64,000 bases of DNA from JAFAYN01 sp963733105 (GTDB lineage: Bacteria; Gemmatimonadota; Gemmatimonadetes; Longimicrobiales; Longimicrobiaceae), in NCBI GenBank assembly GCA_963733105.1, contig CAVTCB010000024.1, positions 1 to 64,000 of the forward strand, written 5' to 3'. The notes below the pieces were generated by a model. It made no database searches and was not told the origin of the DNA. It saw only the letters and a list, made by a program, of their open reading frames with translations. The position numbers and the translations under genes are program-made. This document shows positions 17,845-26,560 of this stretch, piece after piece (within the stretch, counting starts at the first letter, position 1; every line of letters starts with the position of its first letter).

Positions 17845-19023
17845 TCAGTCCCAGGGCTTGAGCACCACCTTGATGCAGCCGTCCTCCTTGTCCCGGAAGG
17901 TCTTGTACATCTCCGGGCCCTTGTCGATCGGCACCGTGTGGGTGATGACGAACGAGGGGTCGATCTCCCCCGACTCCACGCGCCGCAGGAGCTCGTCGTG
18001 GTAGCGGGGGACGTGGGTCTGCCCCGTCTTCAGGGTGAGCGCCTTGTTCATGAACGGGCCCAGGGGGATCTTGTCCACCACGCCCAGGTAGACGCCGGGC
18101 ATGGAGATGGTGCCCCCGGGGCGGCAGCACATGATGGCCTCGCGGAACACGTGCGGCCGGTCGGTCTCCTGCATCACCAGGGTCTTGGCCTTGTCGTACA
18201 GCGCGTCCAGCGAGCCGGTGGAGTGCGCCTCCGCGCCCACCGCGTCCACGCACCGGTCCGGCCCGCGCCCGCCGGTCATCTCCATGAGGCGGTCGTAGAC
18301 CCCCACCTCCTGGAAGTTGATGGTCTCGGCCCGACCGTGCTTCTCGGCCATGGCCAGGCGCTCGGGGACGTTGTCGATGGCGATCACCCGCCCCGCCCCC
18401 AGCATCCAGGCGCTCTGGATGGTGAACTGCCCCACCGGCCCGCACCCCCACACCGCCACCGTGTCCCCCGGCTCGATCTCCGCGTTGATGGCGGCCATCC
18501 ACCCCGTGGGGAAGATGTCGGAGAGGAAGAGCACCTGCTCGTCCGGGAGGTCGGAGTCGATGCGGAGCGGCCCGACGTCGGCGTACGGGACGCGGAGGTA
18601 CTGCGCCTGCCCGCCGGCGTAGCCGCCCGTGAGGTGCGAGTAGCCGAACAGCCCGGCGGTGGTGTGCCCCATGATCTTGCGGGCGAGGTCGGCGTTGCGG
18701 TTGGTGGTCTCGCACAGGGAGAAGAGCGTCTTCTGGCAGAACCAGCAGGCGCCGCAGGAGATGGTGAAGGGGACCACCACGCGGTCGCCCTTCTTGATCC
18801 GCTTCACGGCGCTCCCCACCTCCTCCACGATCCCCATGGGCTCGTGCCCCAGGATGTCGCCGGGCTCCATGAACGGGTTGAACCCGTCGTAGAGGTGCAG
18901 GTCGGAGCCGCAGATCGCCGTGGAGGTGATCCGCACGATGGCGTCCGTGGGGTCCACGATGGTGGGGTCGGGGACGTCGTCGCAGCGTACGTCCGACCGC
19001 CCGTGCCAGCTCAGTGCCTTCAT
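17845..19023 (-). CDS. zinc-dependent alcohol dehydrogenase, formaldehyde-dehydrogenase-like
   Basis: 392 residues, medium-chain dehydrogenase family. Catalytic zinc ligands are seen in AICGSDLHLYDGF and ILGHEPMG. A structural zinc lobe has CGACWFCQKTLFSLC. The NAD-binding Rossmann segment is VAVWGCGPVGQFTIQ followed by VIAIDNVPERL. Length and the long insert resemble glutathione-independent formaldehyde dehydrogenases, which oxidise aldehyde hydrates or alcohols with NAD+. The true substrate is not evident. Transcribed opposite to DUF4186. A gene for a small hydrophobic protein lies upstream on the same strand, 64 bases away. Confidence 0.9.
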   Translation of the reverse strand: MKALSWHGRSDVRCDDVPDPTIVDPTDAIVRITSTAICGSDLHLYDGFNPFMEPGDILGHEPMGIVEEVGSAVKRIKKGDRVVVPFTISCGACWFCQKTLFSLCETTNRNADLARKIMGHTTAGLFGYSHLTGGYAGGQAQYLRVPYADVGPLRIDSDLPDEQVLFLSDIFPTGWMAAINAEIEPGDTVAVWGCGPVGQFTIQSAWMLGAGRVIAIDNVPERLAMAEKHGRAETINFQEVGVYDRLMEMTGGRGPDRCVDAVGAEAHSTGSLDALYDKAKTLVMQETDRPHVFREAIMCCRPGGTISMPGVYLGVVDKIPLGPFMNKALTLKTGQTHVPRYHDELLRRVESGEIDPSFVITHTVPIDKGPEMYKTFRDKEDGCIKVVLKPWD

Positions 19024-19087
19024 CGGTCCTCTCCCGCGCTCGGGTGGAATCCGGGTCCGCCCGTCCGGCGGACCCGTGCAGGTCGGG

Positions 19088-19591
19088 TCAGTGCTGCCGC
19101 TCGCGCAGCTCCTTCGCTTCCTTGTTCGCGGCGCTGAGCCGCTGCGCGCAGACCACGTCCACCACGGTGACGCCCACCACGGCGCTGATGGCCTTGAGCA
19201 CGTTGTCGCGTTTGGGGTTGTCGCGGCCGAGGCCGGAGGCGAGGGTGGCGAGGTCCAGGACGTCGCCGGCCACGCGGCCCCACACCCACCCGGCGGCCCG
19301 GGGGTTGGAGAGGAGGCCGACGCCGGTGGCGATCTCGCGGAAGCCGAAGAGCCGGACGAGCTCCTTGCGGTCCTCCAGCCCCAGCTCGCCCGCGATCTTC
19401 TCGGGGGCGACGGCCTCGGACAGCCCCAGGGCGATGCTGAACCACCCGAGCCCTCCGGCGAGCGCTTCGCCGTCGCCGGCGCGGCGCTCGGTGGCGGGGT
19501 CCCACCCGGGCGTCTCGGTCCCGGTGCCGAGGTGTGGCGCGTCCTCGATTCTGAATGCCCGTGAGCCGGGCCCGGTCGTCACCGTGTTCAT
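19088..19591 (-). CDS. small membrane-associated protein of unknown function
   Basis: 167 residues from ATG 19589-19591, chosen because GGAGGGAAAC sits directly before it. After a polar N-terminus there are several hydrophobic helices: LAGGLGWFSIALGLSEAVAP, LFGFREIATGVGLL, WVWGRVAGDVLDLATLASGLG and ISAVVGVTVVDVVCAQRLS. This is the pattern of small DUF4267-like proteins often found beside polyketide-cyclase/dehydrase genes. It is probably co-transcribed with the downstream alcohol dehydrogenase. Confidence 0.6.
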   Translation of the reverse strand: MNTVTTGPGSRAFRIEDAPHLGTGTETPGWDPATERRAGDGEALAGGLGWFSIALGLSEAVAPEKIAGELGLEDRKELVRLFGFREIATGVGLLSNPRAAGWVWGRVAGDVLDLATLASGLGRDNPKRDNVLKAISAVVGVTVVDVVCAQRLSAANKEAKELRERQH

Positions 19592-19701
19592 GTTTCCCTC
19601 CACCTTTGATGCGTGGCCTGCTGCCGAACCGCCCCCGCCGGATCGGGGGCCGCCGGGGCAGCATAGTTCGTGCCCGTCATGTGCATGAGGGACAGTCTTG
19701 A

Positions 19702-19723
19702 CGGAACGAGGAATTCTGTTCCG
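19702..19723. promoter_or_regulatory. inverted repeat in a divergent intergenic region
   Basis: CGGAAC and GTTCCG flank a 10-base spacer (GAGGAATTCT) midway between the divergently transcribed genes starting at 19591 and 19795. It may be an operator, or GGAAC may be an ECF-type -35 element. No clear -10 box goes with it. Confidence 0.3.
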
Positions 19724-19794
19724 GTTCGTGGTCCGGGCCGTGCACGGACGGTGACCGACGCCGCACTACCCGAACCCGTACGAAGGTGAACCCC

Positions 19795-20094
19795 ATGGAC
19801 GGTCCGTCGTCCTTTTCCGAAGAGCTGCGCGAGATCGCGGGCTGGCTGCGCCAGGACGCCCACTCGCACGTGCACGTGAACCGCGCCGCGACCCGGATCG
19901 ACCACCTGGGCCGGCAGCTGCACGGGATCGGCTACGTCCGCCACCGGGAGATCGCCGGCTGCTTCACCGCGGCCATCGGCGAGCTGAGCGCGTGGCACAC
20001 GCTGCCGGAGGAGAAGCGCGCGGAGGCGGTGGGTCGAGCTGTCGGGCAGGTGGAGACCGCGCTGGCGGAGACCGAGGTGGGGGTGGAGCCCTGA
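19795..20094 (+). CDS. small helical hypothetical protein
   Basis: 99 residues from ATG 19795, with GAAGGTG at good spacing. Mostly alpha-helical with many His residues (DAHSHVHVNRAATRIDHLGRQLHGIGYVRHREIAG). It has no signal peptide, membrane helix or motif I can name. Transcribed divergently from the small membrane protein gene. Confidence 0.5.
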   Translation: MDGPSSFSEELREIAGWLRQDAHSHVHVNRAATRIDHLGRQLHGIGYVRHREIAGCFTAAIGELSAWHTLPEEKRAEAVGRAVGQVETALAETEVGVEP

Positions 20095-20386
20095 CGCGGG
20101 GGCTCCGGGACACTCATTTCGTGCTGTGTGTCTGCGAGGGAATGCGTAGGGAGCGGCGATTACGACCTGTCGGACGGCGCCAGCAGGCGGCCACGCGCTG
20201 CTTACTTCCTTGTCCCTGTCACAACGGGGGCTCCGGCTACTCCGGGCGGGGCCCTCGTTTCGTGCCGTGTACCTGCGAACATAGTTGCCGACAGACTCTT
20301 GCGCGGGTGTCCACTTTGTCACACTTTACCCACCGCAGTCCGCTTCGAAAGCCATTTCTTCGCCCCCTCTACAACTCCTCCCGTTC
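20095..20386. other. gene-free region with an imperfect direct repeat
   Basis: Two related 25-base stretches, at 20113-20137 and 20254-20278, match at 21 of 25 positions (CTCRTTTCGTGCYGTGT....CTGCGA). Both follow a GGGGGCTCCGG motif. GC falls toward the 3' end. No convincing promoter pair was found for the downstream TPR gene. Confidence 0.5.
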
Positions 20387-21727
20387 GTGAGCGAAGCCAC
20401 CCTCATTGCAGAAGCTCCGCGCAGGCGCATCGGCGCGCCGCCGGGGCACGGCCGGTTCCCGCCCGTTCCGCCGCCGCCGCGCTGGGTGCGGTCCGAGTGG
20501 GAGATCCTGGACGAGCAGACCGGCGCGCTCGGGCTCACGCTCTGGCAGGCGCTGCGCGACGTGCTGCTCTGGAACGATACGGACCCTCAGGAGAGGCGAG
20601 GACTATTCCGGCCGCTGCACGCCGCGCAGCAGGACCTGCTGGCGCGTGCGATCGCGGCGGCGCCGGAGCTGGCGGACGCGCTCCGCGACCTGGCGCAGCT
20701 CTCGGCCGTCCCGGAGTCGGCGGACGCGGCGCGGGTCGCGGCGGCGTGCGAGGCGGTGTGGATGTGGGCGGAGGAGCGGGGGATGCGCGGTACGGCCCTC
20801 CAGTTCGCCGAGGCGGCTGCGAAGCTGGAGCCGAAGTCGTCGTCGCGGTCATTCTCGGCAGGGAGACTTTGTCGACGTGCAGCGGATTATGAACGGAGCG
20901 TGATCTGGTTCCGCCGAGCCGAGCGCCTGGCGAAGCGTGCAAGCCCTCCATCGAACATCGACTTTGCGAACGCTCATCTTGGTTGGGGAGTTCTCGAGCA
21001 GAATCGTGGCAAGGCAACACTCGCTGAAAAACACTACTGTAGAGCGGGACGAGCCGCGCTGAGGAGTGGACGCAGATCGCTGGCGGCTGCATCCCATCAT
21101 AACCTGCTGATGCTCTACATAGACGTAGACAAACTGTCCAAGGCTGCTGAGCACGCAGAGCATGCAATCGACTTATATCCGGTGAAGCATCCCCGGATTC
21201 CGTTCCTCGCATTCGACATCGGCCATTTATGGTTGCGGTTCGGCCATTTCTCAAGCTCAATGTACCTTTTTACAAATGCACTTCCGTGGATTGAAGGTGA
21301 TCCGATGAACGGTCTTGCCTATCTTGCGCGGGCAGCAGCAGCCGTTCGGGACAAAGTGAGATACGAACGGTTGGTTGGACGCCTCCTCCAGATGACCACA
21401 CCTGAGGATTCAAGAACACCGGCAACTCTTTATCATCTTGCGGAAGGTGCCAGGTCTTTCGAGCAGTGGGAACGTGCAGAAGAGCTTGCATTACGCGCTA
21501 CGGAATACGCCCGAGCACGCGGTGACCAATCCATTCTCGACCTCGCCAACTGTCTGCTGCAGAAGCTCTCGGTCAGAGAGGCAGGTGATTTGGATGTAGT
21601 GCCCGATGAGGGAGGGGCTGTCGATCGAGTCACTTCGAAAGTTCTCAGAAAGCTACGGAAGGCAACCGTCCCGGGAACGATTGACCCCAGGACGGTGCTA
21701 TTCCCCGAACGTTACCCCACCGGCTAA
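20387..21727 (+). CDS. tetratricopeptide-repeat-like protein
   Basis: 446 residues from GTG 20387 (MSEATLIAEAPRRRIG). The first third is a separate helical domain (RWVRSEWEILDEQTGALGLTLWQALRDVLLWN). From about residue 145 helical pairs of TPR type run on: AADYERSVIWFRRAERLAK, FANAHLGWGVLEQNRGKATLAEKHYCRAGRAAL, HHNLLMLYIDVDKLSKAAEHAEHAIDLYP, EQWERAEELALRATEYARARGD. There is no helix-turn-helix or enzyme motif. GC drops visibly from about 20865 to the end, as if the C-terminal part had a different history. The gene converges with the repeat lipoprotein gene, 6 bases apart. Confidence 0.7.
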   Translation: MSEATLIAEAPRRRIGAPPGHGRFPPVPPPPRWVRSEWEILDEQTGALGLTLWQALRDVLLWNDTDPQERRGLFRPLHAAQQDLLARAIAAAPELADALRDLAQLSAVPESADAARVAAACEAVWMWAEERGMRGTALQFAEAAAKLEPKSSSRSFSAGRLCRRAADYERSVIWFRRAERLAKRASPPSNIDFANAHLGWGVLEQNRGKATLAEKHYCRAGRAALRSGRRSLAAASHHNLLMLYIDVDKLSKAAEHAEHAIDLYPVKHPRIPFLAFDIGHLWLRFGHFSSSMYLFTNALPWIEGDPMNGLAYLARAAAAVRDKVRYERLVGRLLQMTTPEDSRTPATLYHLAEGARSFEQWERAEELALRATEYARARGDQSILDLANCLLQKLSVREAGDLDVVPDEGGAVDRVTSKVLRKLRKATVPGTIDPRTVLFPERYPTG

Positions 21728-21733
21728 GTTCTA

Positions 21734-22438
21734 CTAGCAGGTTGTAACAGCAGGGTCGCAGAGCCGATGTCCACTACCATAGCCACTACCAGTCTCTCGC
21801 GTTGTTACCTCGCCGACCGATGAACTATCCGATAGCGCTACACGATGACCACTCCCGGAGCCGCTGCCCGCGTCCATCCTTCCCCGTGTGCCCGGGCTCA
21901 GACGGTAGCCGCTGCCGATGATGCCGCCACTCCCCTGAGTCGTCACACCGCAGACATAGTAGCCTGAACCGCTGGTCCCGCCGCTGAGGTCATCGCACGA
22001 GCGATAGCCACTGCCGTTAAGTCCGCCACTGCCCTGGGTCGTCACACCGCAGACGTAGTAGCCCCCACCGACCGTTCCGCCGCTCAGGTCGTCGCAGGAG
22101 CGATGGCCGCTTCCGATGGCACTGCCCCCATCCATTGCTGAAACGTTGGTGCTCAAACGACCGCCACTGCCGTAGGTCCCGCCGCTGTTCTGGGTCGTCG
22201 CATCACAGGCGAGGTGGCCGGAACCATTCACACTCCCGCTCAGGTCGTCGCACGAGCGGTGACCGCTGCCGTTGAGCGTTCCCGACTGCGTGGTCACACC
22301 GCCGTCCCCCGGGGCGGCGATCGTGTTCATGGACGGAGCGCGCATCTCCGGCTCCGTCAGCGTACCTCCGTCGCAGGCCGCCAGCCCCAGCCCCAGCCCC
22401 AGCACGCCCGCAGCCAGCACAAGTCCAGTTCTCCGCAT
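21734..22438 (-). CDS. lipoprotein with 33-residue Gly/Cys repeats
   Basis: 234 residues from ATG 22436-22438, supported by GGGAGGAAATC before it. The lipobox is GLGLAAC. The mature part is Gly/Ser-rich with three 33-residue units: residues 58-90, 110-142 and 143-175. Each begins SGHRSCDDLSG or SGYRSCDDLSG, has a second Cys near position 21, and ends in TTQ-SGG. Further GSGHR and GSGYGSGHRLC motifs follow. Each unit carries two Cys, so disulfides or metal binding are possible. No family recognised. Expected at the cell envelope. Confidence 0.65.
   Translation of the reverse strand: MRRTGLVLAAGVLGLGLGLAACDGGTLTEPEMRAPSMNTIAAPGDGGVTTQSGTLNGSGHRSCDDLSGSVNGSGHLACDATTQNSGGTYGSGGRLSTNVSAMDGGSAIGSGHRSCDDLSGGTVGGGYYVCGVTTQGSGGLNGSGYRSCDDLSGGTSGSGYYVCGVTTQGSGGIIGSGYRLSPGTRGRMDAGSGSGSGHRVALSDSSSVGEVTTRETGSGYGSGHRLCDPAVTTC
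21914..22111 (-). repeat. tandem 99-base coding repeat
   Basis: Two adjacent 99-base units (22013-22111 and 21914-22012) encode near-identical 33-residue repeats of the lipoprotein. A third, more diverged unit lies at 22169-22267. Confidence 0.75.
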
Positions 22439-22748
22439 GATTTCCTCCCGTGAGATGAATACAAAGTGGACAGCCAAAAGTATGGCGCACTCTATACGCC
22501 AGCAACGGTTGTATGAAATCGATCAGCCGCACCACGCTTCGTGGCCGGGCCGTCCGCATCCGCGGGGCAGCGCTCCTGATCCGCCACCCGTGGGGGTACG
22601 CCGCGGGGCCGCTGAATCTCCCGTCCTGGCGGGGTCGTGTGTTTTGGCCCGAAAAGGGTTGAGATGAGTGCGCGGGGTGCGTACCGTCACCCGCGGCAGC
22701 CAGGAGCCGCGCCGCCGGCCGTCCGCACACCACCCACGGGAGGACCGC
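22439..22748. other. 310-base divergent intergenic region
   Basis: It separates the repeat lipoprotein (minus) from the next plus-strand gene. On the minus strand TTGCTG and TACTTT are 17 bases apart, ending about 55 bases before the lipoprotein start: a weak promoter candidate. The rest is GC-rich without hairpins or reading frames I can support. Confidence 0.35.
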
Positions 22749-23204
22749 TTGAGCACAGTGCACCCGCTCCGCATGGGGAGCGACCCGAAGCGCGACCCGC
22801 CGGAGAGCATCCTCGAAGTCAGCGTGGAGGTCGAGCACCGCGTGGACCTGTCCCCCGCGCGGATGCTGCGCGTGGCCGAGCAGGTCGCCGCCCGGATCGC
22901 CGCCGCCGTCGCCGAGAAGAACTTCGCCGACCTCCCCGTGGGGAGGGTCTACCCCGACGTGGCGTTCCGCGCGCCCACCGAGACGCCCCTGTACCCGCTG
23001 CGGATGGGCGAGCGCTGGTTCACCGGCCCCCTCGACCTGGTGGAAGCCATCGAGACCCTGTGCGGCGGGACCGACCTGGAGAGCTACGGCTACGACTTCG
23101 CCGGGCGCGCCTTCGAGGTGACCGTCCAGGTGGGGTTCCGGCGGATGCCCGAGCTGGACGACTCCGCGGGCGGGCGCTCCGCCGCTCGCGGGCGGGACCC
23201 GTAG
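22749..23204 (+). CDS. hypothetical protein upstream of the stressosome cluster
   Basis: 151 residues from TTG 22749, preceded by GGGAGGA at 22738-22744; an in-frame GTG at 22758 is an alternative. The middle is helical (SPARMLRVAEQVAARIAAAVAEKNFADLP), followed by beta-like segments (VYPDVAFRAPTE, YDFAGRAFEVTVQVGFRRMPE). No catalytic motif, signal or membrane segment. Family not recognised. It precedes the histidine kinase by 60 bases on the same strand and may be regulated with it. Confidence 0.5.
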   Translation: MSTVHPLRMGSDPKRDPPESILEVSVEVEHRVDLSPARMLRVAEQVAARIAAAVAEKNFADLPVGRVYPDVAFRAPTETPLYPLRMGERWFTGPLDLVEAIETLCGGTDLESYGYDFAGRAFEVTVQVGFRRMPELDDSAGGRSAARGRDP

Positions 23205-23264
23205 CCCGCGCGCCTTCGACAAACGTTTTCGCAGCGCTGGCCCGCGACCTGCAAAACGGCGGGC

Positions 23265-25197
23265 ATGCTCGAAGACCACCAGCACGGCCCGCACGGAGGC
23301 GGGTCCGAACGACAGGGCGACCGAAGGACAGCGCCCGACCCCGACGCCACCGGCTCGCCCGAGGGAATCCCCGGCGACCACCCCGGCGACCCGGGCCGCG
23401 AGACCCGCGAGCGCGAAGCCGCGTACCGGCGCGGCGAGGAAGCCGCCCGGCGCCTCGCCGCCGGCACCGAGCCCCCGCGCGACCCGTACACCGGGCTCGC
23501 CCGCGCGCACGTCGCCGAGCGCGCCTTCGCCGCCCTCGCCGAGAGCGTCCGCGACTACGCCATCTTCCTGATGGACCCCGACGGCGTCATCACCTTCTGG
23601 GGCGAGGGCGCCCGCCTCATCAAGTGGTGGACCCGCGAGCAGACCGAGGGCGGCCACCTCCGCCTCCTGTATCCCGACGGCGGCTCCGAGGACGGCACCG
23701 CCGAGGAGCACCTCGTGCGAGGCCGCCGAGTCCGGCGAATGCTCCAGCGAGGGGCACCGCGTGCGTAGCGACGGCTCCACCTTCTGGGCCGGCATCACCC
23801 TCACCGCCCTGCGCGACGACGACGGCACCCTCCTGGGCTTCGCCAAGGTGACCCGCGACATGACCGCGCGCCGGGCCGCCGAGGCCGCCCTCAAGGCCGC
23901 CCACGAGTCCGCCGAGGAGGCGCGGCGCTTCGCCGAGGAGGCCTCCCGCGCCAAGAGCCTCTTCCTGGCCACCATCAGCCACGAGATCCGCACCCCGCTC
24001 AACGCCATCATGGCGTACACCGACCTCCTGCAGATGGAGCTGGCCGGGCCCGTCAACGAGCAGCAGCAGGGGCAGCTCGGGCGCATCCGCACCAGCAGCA
24101 TGCACCTCCTGGGGATCGTGGACGAGGTGCTGGACTTTTCCCGCGCCGAGGCCGGGCGCATCACCGTCGACCGCGCCGCCGGGAGGGTCGGCCGGGCCGT
24201 CGAAGGCGCGCTCTCCCTGGTCCAGCCCCAGGCCGTGGCGCGGGGCGTCGAGCTGTACGACGTGGTCTCCGGCTACGCCGCCGAAGTCCCCTACTGGGGC
24301 GACGAGGAGCGGGTCCGGCAGATCCTGGTGAACCTCCTCTCCAACGCCGTCAAGTTCACCGGGGCCGGCGGGCGGATCACCGTGAGCGCCGGGACCGCCG
24401 CGACCCCCCCCGCGGGCACCGCCCTGGAAGGGCCCGGCCCGTGGGCCTACGTCCGCGTGGAGGACACCGGGCAGGGGATTCCCCCCGAGCGGCTGGCCGC
24501 CGTGTTCGAGCCCTTCGTGCAGGTGGACATGACCCACACCCGCCAGCACGGGGGCACCGGGCTGGGGCTCGCCATCAGCCGGCGCCTCGCGCGGCTCATG
24601 GGGGGCGACCTCACCGCGCGGAGCGAGGTGGGGGCGGGCTCCTCCTTCTTCCTCTGGCTCCCCGCCGCCACCGAGGAGACCATCGCCTCCACGCCGGTGG
24701 GGGAGGGGGAGCGGGTGGCGCCCGTCCCGGGGATCCTGCACGACGTCCGCGACGCCCTCCTCGCCGAGATGGAGCGCGTCCTGTACTCCTTCCTGGCGCG
24801 GCTCCGCAGCGACCCCGCCGTCCCCAGCGCCCACGCCGTCGGCGAGGCCGAGCTGGAGGACCACCTCGCCTCCTTCCTTTCCGACCTGGCGCACACCCTG
24901 GGCGGGCTCGACCTGGCCGCCGGCCCCGGGTCCGGGGCGCTCCGCGACGGCACCGCCATCCAGCGCACCATCTCCGAGCGGCACGGGAGGCAGCGCTTCC
25001 GGCTGGGGTGGAGCGAGGACGAGCTGCGGCGCGAGCACGCCATCCTGCGCGAGGAGCTGGCCGCCGTCGTGCGGCGGCGCGTGCACCGCGAGCGCGCAGC
25101 CGAAGTGGAGGAGGCCATCGAGGCGCTGGCGGAGTTCCTCGGCAGCGCCGAGCGGATCAGCCTGGAGAGCTGGCGCGAGGCCGCCTCCGGCGGGTAG
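23265..25197 (+). CDS. PAS sensor histidine kinase with C-terminal RsbRD_N-like domain, one frameshift
   Basis: About 643 residues after one correction. Cytosolic: no membrane helix. A polar N-terminus leads to a PAS domain (ESVRDYAIFLMDPDGVITFWGEGA), broken by a one-base gain near 23720 and resuming as RSDGSTFWAGITLTAL. Then HisKA (FLATISHEIRTPLNAIMAYTD, phospho-acceptor His) and HATPase (NLLSNAVKF, VEDTGQGIP, GGTGLGLAIS). After the kinase, about 150 residues resemble the RsbRD_N domain of stressosome proteins (LEDHLASFLSDLAHTL, HGRQRFRLGWSEDELRREHAILREEL). This suggests direct coupling to the RsbR protein encoded next. First clear gene of the signalling module. Confidence 0.85.
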
Positions 25198-25306
25198 CCC
25201 CCCGCGGTTGCCCCTGCACCCCTCCGCGGCGTACCTTGGCTGGCCGAATCCCGTTCGATCCGCGGAACCGGACCCGGACGCCCGACACCCCACAGGAGCC
25301 GCCTTC

Positions 25307-26167
25307 ATGGCCGACCGCGTCATCGCCTCCATCCTCGCGACCCACGCCTCCGCCCTCCTCGAGGAATGGGTGGCCGTGCAGCTCCGGTCCCCCACCTTCC
25401 GGGTGGACATCGTCTCCGAGGCCGAGGTGCGCCGCCAGTCCGGCGAGTTCCTGCGGCGGTTCCAGGAAGCCGCCGGGTCCGCCGCCACGGACGACCCCTC
25501 CGACCCGGCCTGGGAGCCGGTGCGCGACCTCCTGGCCGACCTGTCGCGGGGGCGCGCGCTCCAGGGGTTCTCCCCCATCGAGACCGCCACCTTCATCTTC
25601 TCCCTCAAGCAGCCGCTCTTCGACCGGCTGCGGCAGGAGCTGGCCTCCGACCCGGCGAGCCTCGCCGGCGAGACCTGGCGGGCCACCTCCCTCCTGGACC
25701 GGCTGGGGCTGTACACCACCGAGGTGCACCAGGCCAGCCGCGAGGACGTCATCCGGCGGCAGCAGCAGGAGCTGCTGGAGCTGTCCACCCCCGTGGTCAA
25801 GATCTGGAAGGGGATCGTCGCCGTCCCGCTCATCGGCACCCTGGACAGCAACCGCACCCAGATCGTCATGGAGAGCCTGCTGGAGGAGATCGTGCGCAGC
25901 TCCGCCAGCGTCGCCATCATCGACATCACCGGCGTCCCCACCGTGGACACCCTGGTGGCCCAGCACCTCATCAAGACCGTCGCCGCCGCGCGGCTGATGG
26001 GCGCCGAGTGCATCATCAGCGGCATCCGCCCGCAGATCGCCCAGACCATCGTCCACCTGGGGATCGTCCTGGAGAACGTCTACACCAAGTCCACCCTCGC
26101 CGACGCCATCTCGCTCGCCCTGTCCATGACCGGGTACGCCATCACGCGCGCCGCCCCGCGCGCCTGA
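25307..26167 (+). CDS. rsbR: RsbR-type stressosome protein with STAS domain
   Basis: 286 residues from ATG 25307, with AGGAG upstream. The N-terminal helical domain (about 1-150: ILATHASALLEEWVAVQL ... GFSPIETATFIFSLKQPLF) is a sensor domain. The C-terminal STAS domain (about 160-280) has TPVVKIWKGIVAVPLIGTLDS and AIIDITGVPTVDTLVAQHLIK; the Thr in VDT matches a position phosphorylated by RsbT in the Bacillus family. It forms the stressosome scaffold with RsbS, encoded 3 bases downstream. Confidence 0.9.
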   Translation: MADRVIASILATHASALLEEWVAVQLRSPTFRVDIVSEAEVRRQSGEFLRRFQEAAGSAATDDPSDPAWEPVRDLLADLSRGRALQGFSPIETATFIFSLKQPLFDRLRQELASDPASLAGETWRATSLLDRLGLYTTEVHQASREDVIRRQQQELLELSTPVVKIWKGIVAVPLIGTLDSNRTQIVMESLLEEIVRSSASVAIIDITGVPTVDTLVAQHLIKTVAAARLMGAECIISGIRPQIAQTIVHLGIVLENVYTKSTLADAISLALSMTGYAITRAAPRA

Positions 26168-26170
26168 GCC

Positions 26171-26560
26171 ATGGAGCGCATCCCCATCCTCAAGCTCGGG
26201 CGCTTCCTCCTGGTGACCATCCAGGTGGACATGCACGACCGGCTCGCCCTCTCCCTGCAGGACGACCTCACCGAGCGGATCTCCGCCACCGGGGCGCGGG
26301 GCGTCCTCATCGACATCTCCGCGCTGGAGATCGTGGACTCCTTCATCGGCCGCGTGCTCGCCGACATCGCCGCCATGTCGCGCGTCCTGGACGCGGTGAC
26401 CGTGGTGGTGGGGATGCGCCCCGCCGTCGCCATCACCCTGGTGGAGCTGGGGCTCTCCCTCCCCGGCGTCCGCACCGCGCTCGACGTGGAGCGGGGGATG
26501 GAGATGCTCCGCGCCGCCGTGGGCCCCGACCTGGCGGACGATGCAGACGGAGAGGAATGA
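26171..26560 (+). CDS. rsbS: RsbS-type STAS antagonist
   Basis: 129 residues, a bare STAS domain: PILKLGRFLLVTIQVDMHDR, GVLIDISALEIVDSFIGRVLAD, VVVGMRPAVAITLVELG. The Ser in VDSFIGR corresponds to the RsbT phosphorylation site. In the known system RsbS holds RsbT in the stressosome until phosphorylated. Its end overlaps the rsbT start by 20 bases, so translation is coupled. Confidence 0.93.
   Translation: MERIPILKLGRFLLVTIQVDMHDRLALSLQDDLTERISATGARGVLIDISALEIVDSFIGRVLADIAAMSRVLDAVTVVVGMRPAVAITLVELGLSLPGVRTALDVERGMEMLRAAVGPDLADDADGEE

Noticed and set aside
21914..22267. Lipoprotein repeats as a RiPP precursor array
   Set aside because: A lipobox signal peptide is present and no modification enzyme gene lies nearby, so an envelope repeat protein fits better.
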